64,000 nucleotides of DNA from JACVRN01 sp036389255 (GTDB lineage: Bacteria > Acidobacteriota > Blastocatellia > Pyrinomonadales > Pyrinomonadaceae). Each line of letters starts with the position of its first letter. Positions within the stretch are counted from its first letter, which is position 1. Shown in pieces: positions 1 to 6,843 of this stretch. The stretch covers positions 372,001-436,000 of the forward strand of contig DASVQI010000024.1 of the NCBI GenBank assembly GCA_036389255.1. The letters run 5' to 3'. Under the pieces are notes generated by a model. It was not told the DNA's origin and made no database searches. It saw only the letters and a list, made by a program, of their open reading frames with translations. The position numbers were made by a program, and so were the translations under genes.

Positions 1-612
1 TTTACCAGCGTCAACGGCGTGGACTTCTTTCTACGCCGCCTGAATCAGCTAGGGCACGAAGTGAGCGAGTTGGACGAGCTGAAGGTTTGCGCCATCGGCG
101 AGGCCACAGCCGAGCGGCTGCGTGAAGCCAGCATACATGTTGACGTGCTGCCCGAAGAGTTCAAGGCCGAAGGCGTCTTCTCAGCCCTGCAAAGATTCAT
201 AGGAGGAAGCCAAGCCTTTAACGGGAAGAATTTTTTAATCCCTCGCGCCGCACAGGCACGCGACTACCTGCCCCGCGCTCTGGAGGCTGCCGGGGCTCGC
301 TGTGATGTAGTTCCCGTCTACAGAACCGTCGCGCCGCAGGACACCGAAAAGCGACGAGTCGAAGCCCTTCTGGCCGGAGGCGCTGTTGATTGCATCACCT
401 TTACCAGCTCTTCCACAGTCAGAAACTTCGCGGAGCTTTTCGACACGACCGACCTGAGCAGCCTACTCGCGGGCGTTGAGGTGGCTTGCATAGGCGACAT
501 CACGGCCGCTACCGCCGCAGAGTACGGCCTTCAGACAGACATTCAGCCAGACGAGTTCACAACGGACGCGCTGGCCCACGCCATAGCAGACTTTTACTCC
601 GGCCGCTCCTGA
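1..612 (+). CDS. hemD: Uroporphyrinogen-III synthase, C-terminal part (5' end outside window)
   Basis: HemD cyclises hydroxymethylbilane to uroporphyrinogen III in cytoplasmic tetrapyrrole synthesis. The frame is open from base 1, where it reads FTSVNGVDFF, the conserved 'FTS-N-V--FF' segment of the family. The start therefore lies upstream, and the GTG at 19 is internal. A second FTSSSTVRNF motif and a VACIGDITAATAAEYGL segment match the two-lobe fold, each lobe repeating a 'TS/G---A' pattern. About 203 residues are present, so roughly a fifth of a normal 250-residue HemD is missing. The stop is TGA at 610-612, 61 bp before the next gene. The family call is firm; the exact length is unknown. 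Confidence 0.88.
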   Translation, partial: FTSVNGVDFFLRRLNQLGHEVSELDELKVCAIGEATAERLREASIHVDVLPEEFKAEGVFSALQRFIGGSQAFNGKNFLIPRAAQARDYLPRALEAAGARCDVVPVYRTVAPQDTEKRRVEALLAGGAVDCITFTSSSTVRNFAELFDTTDLSSLLAGVEVACIGDITAATAAEYGLQTDIQPDEFTTDALAHAIADFYSGRS

Positions 613-673
613 AACTGACTCTTACATCTTCCCTCAAACTTGATTTCCATCCCTTTATGCTAAACTTTCCTTC

Positions 674-2065
674 ATGGCAAAGGGACGCGTGCTTATTGTT
701 GACGATGAACCGGCGGCAGCCGACCCATTGCGCGAGATGCTGACCGCGTGGGGATATGAGACGGTGGCGGAGGCGGACGGCGTCGCGGGCTTGCAGCGCG
801 CCGAAGAGTTCCGCCCGCACGTCATCCTTGCAGATGTCCTGATGCCGCGTCTGGACGGCTTCGGCCTCCTCAGAGAAGTGCGCCTGCGTTACCCGGAAAT
901 GGCCGTGATTCTTCTGACCGGGCAAGGCTCTATAGAGATGGCCCTGCGCGCCATACAGGAAGAGGGCGCTTACCACTACTTCGAGAAGCCCATAGACATG
1001 CAGAAGCTCGCGCTTGTCATTGAGCGCGCGGTCGAGTTCACGGAGGCGCGCCGCGAGAACGAGGCGTTGCGCCGCCAGTTGCGTGACCGTGGGGCCTTTG
1101 GCGAGATGGTTGGAATGAGCGCGCCCATGCGCGGCATCTACGCTCTGATAGAACAGGTTGCGCCTTCGTCAGCTTCCGTCTTAATCACAGGCGAGTCCGG
1201 CACGGGCAAAGAGCTTGTGGCGCGCACGATTCATAACCTGAGCCCGCGCAGCAACGCGCCGTTTGTCGCCATCAACGTCTCCGCGATTCCTGAAACGCTG
1301 ATGGAGTCCGAGCTGTTCGGTCATGAAAAGGGCGCTTTCACGGGCGCGGCTTCCAGAAGGCAGGGCTGTTTCGAGCTTGCCAACGGCGGAACCCTGCTTC
1401 TTGATGAGATAGCAGAGATGCCCACGCTGCTTCAGGCAAAGCTGCTGCGCGTGCTAGAAGAGCGGGTGCTGCGACGCCTCGGCAGCACGCACGAGATTCC
1501 GGTTGACGTGCGCCTCATCGCCGCCACCAACAAAGACCCGCACGAGGCAGTCCAATCCGGCACGTTCCGCGAAGACCTGCTCTATCGCCTGAACGTCATC
1601 ACAATACATCTTCCGCCACTTAGAGAGCGCAAGGACGACATACCGCTTCTGGCCCAGCATCTGGTCGCGCAGCTAACGGAGCGGCACCAGCGCCCCGCCC
1701 GCTTTCTTTCGCAGGGCGCGCTCGATGCTCTTCGCTCACACAGTTGGCCCGGTAACGTGCGCGAGCTTAGAAACGCCATAGAGCGCGCCGTCATCATCTG
1801 TTCCGGCGAAGTCATAGAGCGTCACCACCTCGCGCCTTATCCCGTCGAGCAGCGCGCGCGCGCACGCAGCGAAGACACAATCACTTTCCCCGTGGGCGCT
1901 CCCATAGAAGAGGTCGAGCGCCAGATGATTCTCCGCACGCTTCAAAAGACGGGCAACAACAAGACACGCGCCGCAGAGCTTCTGGGCATCAGCCTCAAGA
2001 CGCTGCACAACAAGCTGCGCCTATACCGCGAGCGCAACCAGTTGCCTGAAGAGCCCCGCGAGTGA
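674..2065 (+). CDS. Sigma-54-dependent response regulator (NtrC family)
   Basis: A cytoplasmic transcription activator that, when phosphorylated, drives ATP-dependent open-complex formation by sigma-54 RNA polymerase. Domains in order: receiver (about 1-120) with acidic pair D10/D11, phospho-acceptor D54 (ADVLMPRLDG) and conserved K near 106; AAA+ domain with Walker A GESGTGKE near 172 and the sigma-54 contact loop GAFTGA near 220; Fis-type helix-turn-helix at the C-terminus (about 425-455, NNKTRAAELLGIS). All key residues are present. No partner histidine kinase is adjacent, so the signal is unknown. The cognate sigma factor gene rpoN lies at 18303-19910. The TGA stop is the first part of a GTGAC-type tandem repeat. 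Confidence 0.93.
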   Translation: MAKGRVLIVDDEPAAADPLREMLTAWGYETVAEADGVAGLQRAEEFRPHVILADVLMPRLDGFGLLREVRLRYPEMAVILLTGQGSIEMALRAIQEEGAYHYFEKPIDMQKLALVIERAVEFTEARRENEALRRQLRDRGAFGEMVGMSAPMRGIYALIEQVAPSSASVLITGESGTGKELVARTIHNLSPRSNAPFVAINVSAIPETLMESELFGHEKGAFTGAASRRQGCFELANGGTLLLDEIAEMPTLLQAKLLRVLEERVLRRLGSTHEIPVDVRLIAATNKDPHEAVQSGTFREDLLYRLNVITIHLPPLRERKDDIPLLAQHLVAQLTERHQRPARFLSQGALDALRSHSWPGNVRELRNAIERAVIICSGEVIERHHLAPYPVEQRARARSEDTITFPVGAPIEEVERQMILRTLQKTGNNKTRAAELLGISLKTLHNKLRLYRERNQLPEEPRE

Positions 2066-2131
2066 CAAGTGACGGGTGACAAGATAAACTCTTCCTGTTT
2101 TTGCTTATCAACTATCACTTATCACTCTCTT
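2062..2131. repeat. Heptamer-repeat hairpin between NtrC-type regulator and next gene
   Basis: Three in-register heptamers (GTGACAA, GTGACGG, GTGACAA) start at 2062, and the first contains the TGA stop of the upstream gene. The opposite arm (about 2105-2125) consists of TTATCAA, CTATCAC, TTATCAC, roughly complementary to the first arm, so an imperfect stem-loop can form across the gap. The arms read straight into the ATG at 2133. Confidence 0.75.
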
Positions 2132-2132
2132 T

Positions 2133-3023
2133 ATGTCTGTTGTGCTCTTCTTCATAGACGGGTTGGGAATCGGCACGCGGGGGGCCCATAATCCGTTGGA
2201 CGGGCTGGAAGGCGCTGAGCCTCTGGCAGTTTTTCAGGATGAAGAGCCTTCCCTTTTGTACGACGGAGTTCTAGTCCGAACCGACGCGACTCTTGGCGTA
2301 GAGGGCCGCCCGCAGAGCGCTTCCGGCCAGACTACAATTCTGACCGGCATCAACGCTCCGCAGCATCTCGGTTATCACAAGCAGGGATTCCCGAACAAAG
2401 CGCTGATTGAGGTTCTTCAAGAGCACTCTATATTCCTGCGGCTCAAGCGTGCAGGAATCGAGCCGAACACCTTTGCCAACGCTTACACGCGCCGCTTCTT
2501 CGACGAGCGCCCGCGCTGGGTTTCGGCCACGACCGCAGCCATGCAGGCCGCCGGGATGCGCTTTCGTGACCTTGACGACCTGCGCGCCGGGCGTGCGGTC
2601 TTTCAGGACTTCACTAACCAAATGCTGATTGAGAGAGGCGAAGACGCGCCTGCGCGCACGCCCGTCGAAGCCGGTCGCATACTGGCCGACATAGCGCGCG
2701 AGCATCGCTTCACGCTCTACGAATATTTCATCACGGACACGGTGGGCCACCTTCAGGATATGGAGCGGGCGCGAGTTGTGCTCAAGGCGCTGGCGGAGAT
2801 GCTGCGCACCGTGCTTTCAAATCTTGACCTGAAGCGCACGACCCTGCTCGTCACGAGTGACCACGGAAACCTTGAAGACCTGTCTTCCAAGAATCACACG
2901 CTGAACAAGGTGCCGACGCTTATCTGGGGCGCGCAGGCCGAAACGCTCGCCCGTCGCATCACATCGCTCGCGGACATCACTCCGGCAATCATGGAGACTC
3001 TGGAAGCCAGCCGAAGCCTATGA
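2133..3023 (+). CDS. Alkaline-phosphatase-superfamily metalloenzyme (iPGM/phosphopentomutase-like)
   Basis: A 296-residue cytoplasmic protein of the metal-dependent phosphomutase/phosphatase superfamily. Visible motifs are FIDGLGIG at the N-terminus (first metal Asp), SASGQTTILTG (position of the nucleophile region), TDTVGHLQD (Asp and His ligands), TSDHGNLED (Asp-His pair) and KNHTLNKVP (last His). The ligand set looks complete. It is much shorter than true 2,3-bisphosphoglycerate-independent phosphoglycerate mutase (about 510 residues), so the substrate cannot be assigned. Its ATGA overlaps the start of the following transporter, implying translational coupling. Confidence 0.75.
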   Translation: MSVVLFFIDGLGIGTRGAHNPLDGLEGAEPLAVFQDEEPSLLYDGVLVRTDATLGVEGRPQSASGQTTILTGINAPQHLGYHKQGFPNKALIEVLQEHSIFLRLKRAGIEPNTFANAYTRRFFDERPRWVSATTAAMQAAGMRFRDLDDLRAGRAVFQDFTNQMLIERGEDAPARTPVEAGRILADIAREHRFTLYEYFITDTVGHLQDMERARVVLKALAEMLRTVLSNLDLKRTTLLVTSDHGNLEDLSSKNHTLNKVPTLIWGAQAETLARRITSLADITPAIMETLEASRSL

Positions 3024-4453
3024 AAAATTCAGAGACGCAAGACAATCAAGCGGATAAGCTTCATCTTCATCCGGTACGCTCGGACATAAACAACCGGCGG
3101 GAAATCTTCGGCTGGATTATGTATGACTGGGCCAACTCGGCTTTTTTCACCACCGTTGTCGGCGCACTCTACGGCCCGTATCTTACCGTCATGGCTCAAA
3201 CGGCCGTAGGCAAAGGCGGCACTGTCCTGAGCTTCGGGCCGCTTGGCGCTGTGACGGCCGAGTCTCTTTCCACTATCTCTGTTTCCGCCTCGGTCTTTCT
3301 TCAAATCTTTACTTTGCCAATCTTGGGCGCGCTCGGAGACTATTCCGATTTGAAGAAGCGCCTGATGATGGTCTTCTGCTACATAGCCGTGGCCGCGACC
3401 TGCTCCCTCTTTTTTCTACAGCAGGGCTGGCATCTCTTCGGAGCGGCTATGTTCATCATTGCGAATCTCTCGTACGGCGCGAGCATAGTCTTTTATAATG
3501 CTTATCTTCCGGAAATAAGCTCTGAAGACCAGCGCGACAAAATTTCTAGCCGTGGGTTCGCTCTGGGTTATTTGGGCGGCGGTTTGCTGCTGGCGCTGAA
3601 TTTGGTGCTGGTACAGGGAGCCGAAAGGCTCGGAATCTCTGCGGGGATGGCGGTGCGGCTCTCGTTCCTCTCGGCAGGCGTCTGGTGGGGAGGCTTCGCC
3701 ATCGTCACCTTTCTTTTACTGAAGAGGCGTCCGGCCTCGAAAGTCTTGCCGCCGGGCCACAGCTATTTCACTGTCGGATTCAGGGAGATTGGCTCAACAT
3801 TTCGAGAGTTGCTGAGAAATCGGCAGGCGCTCCGCTACCTGATAGGCTACCTCACTTATAACGACGGGATTCAGACCGTGATAGGAGCGGCTGGCGTCTT
3901 TCTGAGCCAAGAGCTTTTTGAGTCGCGCGGGCTTCCCACGCCGCCCTCGTTTCTGCTGAGCATCTTTCTGATGGTTCAGTTCGTGGCCTTCTTCGGAGCG
4001 CTCCTGTTCGAGCGTATAGCCAAGTGGCTCGGGACAAAGGGCGCGATTATCATCTCGCTCATCGTCTGGTCGGGGATAGTCATCTACGCTTACTCCGTGC
4101 TTTCGACCGTCAAAGAAGCATGGGTCATGGGCGCGTTGATTGCGATTGTGCTGGGCGGCTCTCAGGCGCTTTCTCGCTCCCTCTTCTCGCGCATGATTCC
4201 GCAGGGACGCGAGGCATCCTTCTTCGGCATCTACGAGGTTTCGGAGCGCGGCACTTCATGGATTGGCCCGCTAGTCTTCAGCATAGTAGTCGCGCGCACA
4301 GGCTCTTACCGTCAGGCGATTCTCTCGCTGATATTCTTCTTCATGGCGGGACTGCTGATTCTTATCTTTACGAACACGGATAAGGCCGTGCACGAGGCTG
4401 GAAACTATCTGCCGGAAGAGTTAGAGGGCAGGATTAAAGCGCCTTCGGTTTAA
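3020..4453 (+). CDS. MFS transporter, UMF1 (Atg22-like) family
   Basis: A 477-residue inner-membrane protein with about 12 predicted membrane spans. The N-terminal signature FGWIMYDWANSAFFTT is typical of the UMF1/Atg22-like branch of the major facilitator superfamily. LGDYSDLKKR follows in the first cytoplasmic loop and LGGSQALSRSLFSRMIP in the second half, both characteristic. The substrate is unknown; yeast Atg22 exports amino acids from the vacuole, but bacterial members are uncharacterised. It overlaps the preceding gene by 4 bp (ATGA), so the two probably form one operon. Its last codons overlap the convergent gene at 4450 by 4 bp. Confidence 0.88.
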   Translation: MKNSETQDNQADKLHLHPVRSDINNRREIFGWIMYDWANSAFFTTVVGALYGPYLTVMAQTAVGKGGTVLSFGPLGAVTAESLSTISVSASVFLQIFTLPILGALGDYSDLKKRLMMVFCYIAVAATCSLFFLQQGWHLFGAAMFIIANLSYGASIVFYNAYLPEISSEDQRDKISSRGFALGYLGGGLLLALNLVLVQGAERLGISAGMAVRLSFLSAGVWWGGFAIVTFLLLKRRPASKVLPPGHSYFTVGFREIGSTFRELLRNRQALRYLIGYLTYNDGIQTVIGAAGVFLSQELFESRGLPTPPSFLLSIFLMVQFVAFFGALLFERIAKWLGTKGAIIISLIVWSGIVIYAYSVLSTVKEAWVMGALIAIVLGGSQALSRSLFSRMIPQGREASFFGIYEVSERGTSWIGPLVFSIVVARTGSYRQAILSLIFFFMAGLLILIFTNTDKAVHEAGNYLPEELEGRIKAPSV

Positions 4454-4782
4454 CCTTTGGCCGAACGGCGCGAGGGCTGCGGCTGAGAAGCCGCGTTCTC
4501 AAGACAGCTCGTAGAGCAATACACGGAGGATTTCGCTCTTAACTTCACGGCCCGGCCCGACGGAATCCATGTGCCGCACGACGCGCAGCGCACGAGCCTG
4601 TCCGGTTCGCTCTGGACGGGAGCCGTCACGGGCGCGCCGCCTTCCGAGCCCTTTCTCATGCGGTAGAGGCTGCGCGTGATGCCGAAGATTTGGCGCACTA
4701 CAGGAAAGTAGCGCCGCATGCGCCAGAGTATAAGAAGATAGAAGATTAGGGCTACTAGGCCCAGAATAACCAGATACTTCAA
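4450..4782 (-). CDS. Small membrane protein with C-terminal Cys motif (PP0621-like)
   Basis: 110 residues. One N-terminal membrane span (KYLVILGLVALIFYLLILW) is followed by a basic juxtamembrane stretch, then a compact Cys-rich tail: CASCGTWIPSGRA and VYCSTSCLE, resembling a treble-clef-like zinc knuckle. This layout matches the uncharacterised PP0621 family. The start is TTG at 4782, chosen because AAGGTGA lies just upstream and no in-frame ATG precedes the membrane span. It lies 15 bp downstream of the TPR gene, so the two are probably co-transcribed. Function unknown. Confidence 0.7.
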   Translation of the reverse strand: MKYLVILGLVALIFYLLILWRMRRYFPVVRQIFGITRSLYRMRKGSEGGAPVTAPVQSEPDRLVRCASCGTWIPSGRAVKLRAKSSVYCSTSCLENAASQPQPSRRSAKG

Positions 4783-4797
4783 AAATTCACCTTACTC

Positions 4798-5532
4798 TCA
4801 GGATTTCGTTCCCGTTTGCGCCAGCAGCGCTTCAAGGTCTGCAAGTGCTGGATTATTAGGATTCACGCTCCGCAGGCTCTCAATGGTCTTCTCGGCTTCC
4901 TTCCGATTCCCTGTCTTGATAAGCGCCGTCGCAAGATTTTGCAGGGTCTGCTCGTGGCGGGGGTCAATCTCAAGCGACTTGCGATATTCACGAATGGCGC
5001 TCTGAGGGTCTGACGGCTGGCCGAAATAGAAAGTGAGCCCCAAATCAGTCCGCGCGTTCACGTCTTTAGGGTCAAGCTCCAGCGCCTTCTGATAATAGCC
5101 GCGCGCCTCCGCAAAGCGAGCCGCGTCTCCCATCTGCCCCATATCGAAGAGAGCGTTTGCCAGCGAAACAATAGCGCTTCTGTCATTCGGGTTCGCGTCA
5201 ACCACCCGTTTCAGAAAGCGCGCTGCGTCCGGCAGAAAGCGCGGGTCGCGCGTCTGGTTGGCGTAAGCGTAGAGCGCCATGCCGAATCGCTTCTGTAGCT
5301 CTGTGTCGTCGGGGCGCGAGTCTGTCGTCTGTATGGCCTGCCGAATCTCCTGCTCCGAAAGCTGCTGCGCGGAGTTCCCCTGACCCGGCGTCCCCGTGGC
5401 CGCCGCACCAGCCGTCGCGGTTTGCGCGCTCCCGGCTCCGGCAGGCGTCCCCGTAGAATTGGCCACTATGAAGCCGACTACGAATCCGGCCAGAAGTCCT
5501 GCGGCCAAAAAAAGTAGATTGCGTATATTCAC
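4798..5532 (-). CDS. Membrane-anchored TPR protein
   Basis: 244 residues with a GTG start. A single N-terminal span (LLFLAAGLLAGFVVGFIVA, about 6-24) is followed by an Ala/Gly/Thr-rich linker and then three to four tetratricopeptide repeats (about 80-235), with typical ALFDMGQMGDAARFAEARGYY and ALELDPKDVNARTDLGL segments. The repeats should face the periplasm and serve as a protein-interaction platform; no enzymatic motif is present. It may resemble cytochrome-c-biogenesis CycH/NrfG-like proteins, but no heme-maturation genes are nearby. Confidence 0.8.
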   Translation of the reverse strand: MNIRNLLFLAAGLLAGFVVGFIVANSTGTPAGAGSAQTATAGAAATGTPGQGNSAQQLSEQEIRQAIQTTDSRPDDTELQKRFGMALYAYANQTRDPRFLPDAARFLKRVVDANPNDRSAIVSLANALFDMGQMGDAARFAEARGYYQKALELDPKDVNARTDLGLTFYFGQPSDPQSAIREYRKSLEIDPRHEQTLQNLATALIKTGNRKEAEKTIESLRSVNPNNPALADLEALLAQTGTKS

Positions 5533-5595
5533 TTTATCGAAATTCTAATAACGAACCGGGCATCTACCGAAAGTGTAGCAAAAGGCTTTTCAAAA

Positions 5596-5634
5596 GGCGA
5601 CGCGCCGCTTACCGTAGCGTAAGCGACGCGCGCC
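5596..5634 (-). terminator. GC-rich hairpin downstream of the ribbon-helix-helix gene
   Basis: The arms ggcgacgcgccgcttac (5596-5612) and gtaagcgacgcgcgcc (5619-5634) form an imperfect stem around a short loop. On the minus strand it lies about 90 bp after the 5722-6000 gene and before the TPR gene. No long T-run follows, so termination is only a suggestion. Confidence 0.45.
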
Positions 5635-5721
5635 GTGCTCAAGTTATGAATCAGGCATCCCCGCAGGAGTGCCGCTCTCGGGCCATGCGGCCTTCTGTTG
5701 CTGCTGTGGTCTTAGAGGCTC

Positions 5722-6000
5722 TTAATCGTCCCCTGAGTTTGATTCCGTGCCCGCCGTGTAGGGCAGGTCGTGCTCGCGCCTGCGCGGGAGCGGGTCTGTC
5801 GCGCGACGTCTCGGGGTAGCAGGCCCGGCCCGCCGGTCAATCGTGCCCGGAGGCAGCCGCTTTCCCTTGATGGCCTCTTCAAGTATCCGTGTAATCTCTT
5901 GCGAGAGCGTGCGATGCTCGGCCTTTGCGCGCTGCTGCAAGGCATCCTTGAGGTCGTTAGGCACGTACGCGCCTATGAAGACCCCTTTCCGGTTCGCCAT
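5722..6000 (-). CDS. Ribbon-helix-helix (Arc/MetJ-type) DNA-binding protein
   Basis: 92 residues. The first about 50 residues carry the RHH pattern: a strand (GVFIGAYVPNDLKDAL) followed by helix A (QQRAKAEHRT) and helix B (LSQEITRILEEAI). The C-terminal about 40 residues are basic, proline-rich and probably disordered. RHH proteins act as dimeric repressors, often as antitoxins. No toxin gene overlaps or follows, so an orphan regulator is more likely than a toxin-antitoxin pair. It lies just downstream of the RNase P RNA gene on the same strand. Confidence 0.7.
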   Translation of the reverse strand: MANRKGVFIGAYVPNDLKDALQQRAKAEHRTLSQEITRILEEAIKGKRLPPGTIDRRAGPATPRRRATDPLPRRREHDLPYTAGTESNSGDD

Positions 6001-6096
6001 ATTCTTCCTGCTTCTCCTTCGCTAGTTTAAAGGGGAGTAAAGCTACTCTAGAAAAGCCTTTTCATAGAAGACCGAAAAATTCCCACCAGATTTGTA

Positions 6097-6630
6097 TGCA
6101 AGAGAGCAGGTCTGTAAGCCGAATTCTGTGCCCCGTTTCCTTGATGGGAAACCGGGCGGCGATCATTCATCTAGGCCATTTGTCGCCAAATGGCTCAAGC
6201 GACCTACCCGGAGGTCGTGTGCCGAGGGTTTTCACCTTCGACAACTCGGGCGGGCAGCCCTTTTTGACGCCTCCCTATTTGGTCTTGCACCGCGAGGAGT
6301 TTGCCTGGCCGCGCATGTTGCCACACGCGCCGGTGCGCTCTTACCTTTTGGACGCCTTTAGCCTGCGACAGGCGCCCACGCACCGTTTCACCCATCACCG
6401 CGACGCGAGTCGGCGCGTTGCCGCGCCCGCAGGTCTCACGAAGAGGCTGGTCTGTTCTCTGTTGCACTTGTCGTCGCCGCACAAAACCGAAGCGCTCGTA
6501 AAAGCGCTTTGGTAGGTACGACGCCCAGCCGTTAGCTGGCTCGCTGCCCTGTAGTGTTCGGACTTTCCTCTCCCGCTTTCCTCCCCGAAAAGGGAGTTGC
6601 GGCAGCGACCGCCCGACCTGCTCTCTTGCA
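6097..6630 (-). ncRNA. rnpB: RNase P RNA (M1-type, class A)
   Basis: The catalytic RNA that matures tRNA 5' ends. On the minus strand the universally conserved core is readable: GAGGAAAGTCCGAACAC near the 5' end (CR-I), ACAGAGAACAGACC and GTAAGAGCGCACCG mid-molecule, and GCCGAATTCTGTGCC in complement near the 3' end (CR-V). The 16-bp terminal helix P1 is a perfect inverted repeat, 6097-6112 with 6615-6630, which sets the limits. The molecule is about 534 nt, clearly longer than the usual 350-420 nt. The extra sequence lies mainly between the CR-I region and the GTAAGAGCGCACC segment, so one or more arms (P12 region) are extended. Confidence 0.93.
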
Positions 6631-6768
6631 AGGCTGGCAGATTATAGCAAGCAATGTTCAACACGTACAGCACAAAATCATCACGTGTTTGAACCTCTAC
6701 TTTTGATGAAACGGAAGCGGTTCGAGGTAGTCTCTCAAACGCTTAAATCTTGTCATCAAGCCATTTAA

Positions 6769-6835
6769 AAAAGACAAAAGGCAAAAGTGAGAAAGGATTT
6801 AACCCCTTCCCCACTTTTGCCTTTTCCCATCTTGC
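6769..6835. repeat. AAAAGNN heptamer hairpin downstream of the DUF11 gene
   Basis: Tandem heptamers AAAAGAC, AAAAGGC and AAAAGTG run from 6769. The perfect 14-bp arms 6776-6789 and 6812-6825 form a stem. It lies immediately after the stop of the 6844-9234 gene (minus strand) and before rnpB, so it could serve as its terminator. Confidence 0.75.
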
Positions 6836-6843
6836 CTTGAGCC

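Noticed and set aside
5722..6000. Antitoxin of a toxin-antitoxin pair
   Set aside because: The protein has a ribbon-helix-helix fold, but no toxin-sized gene overlaps or adjoins it on the same strand.
6092..6515. Plus-strand open frames over the RNase P RNA gene
   Set aside because: They read through conserved RNase P RNA sequence in antisense and have no protein support.
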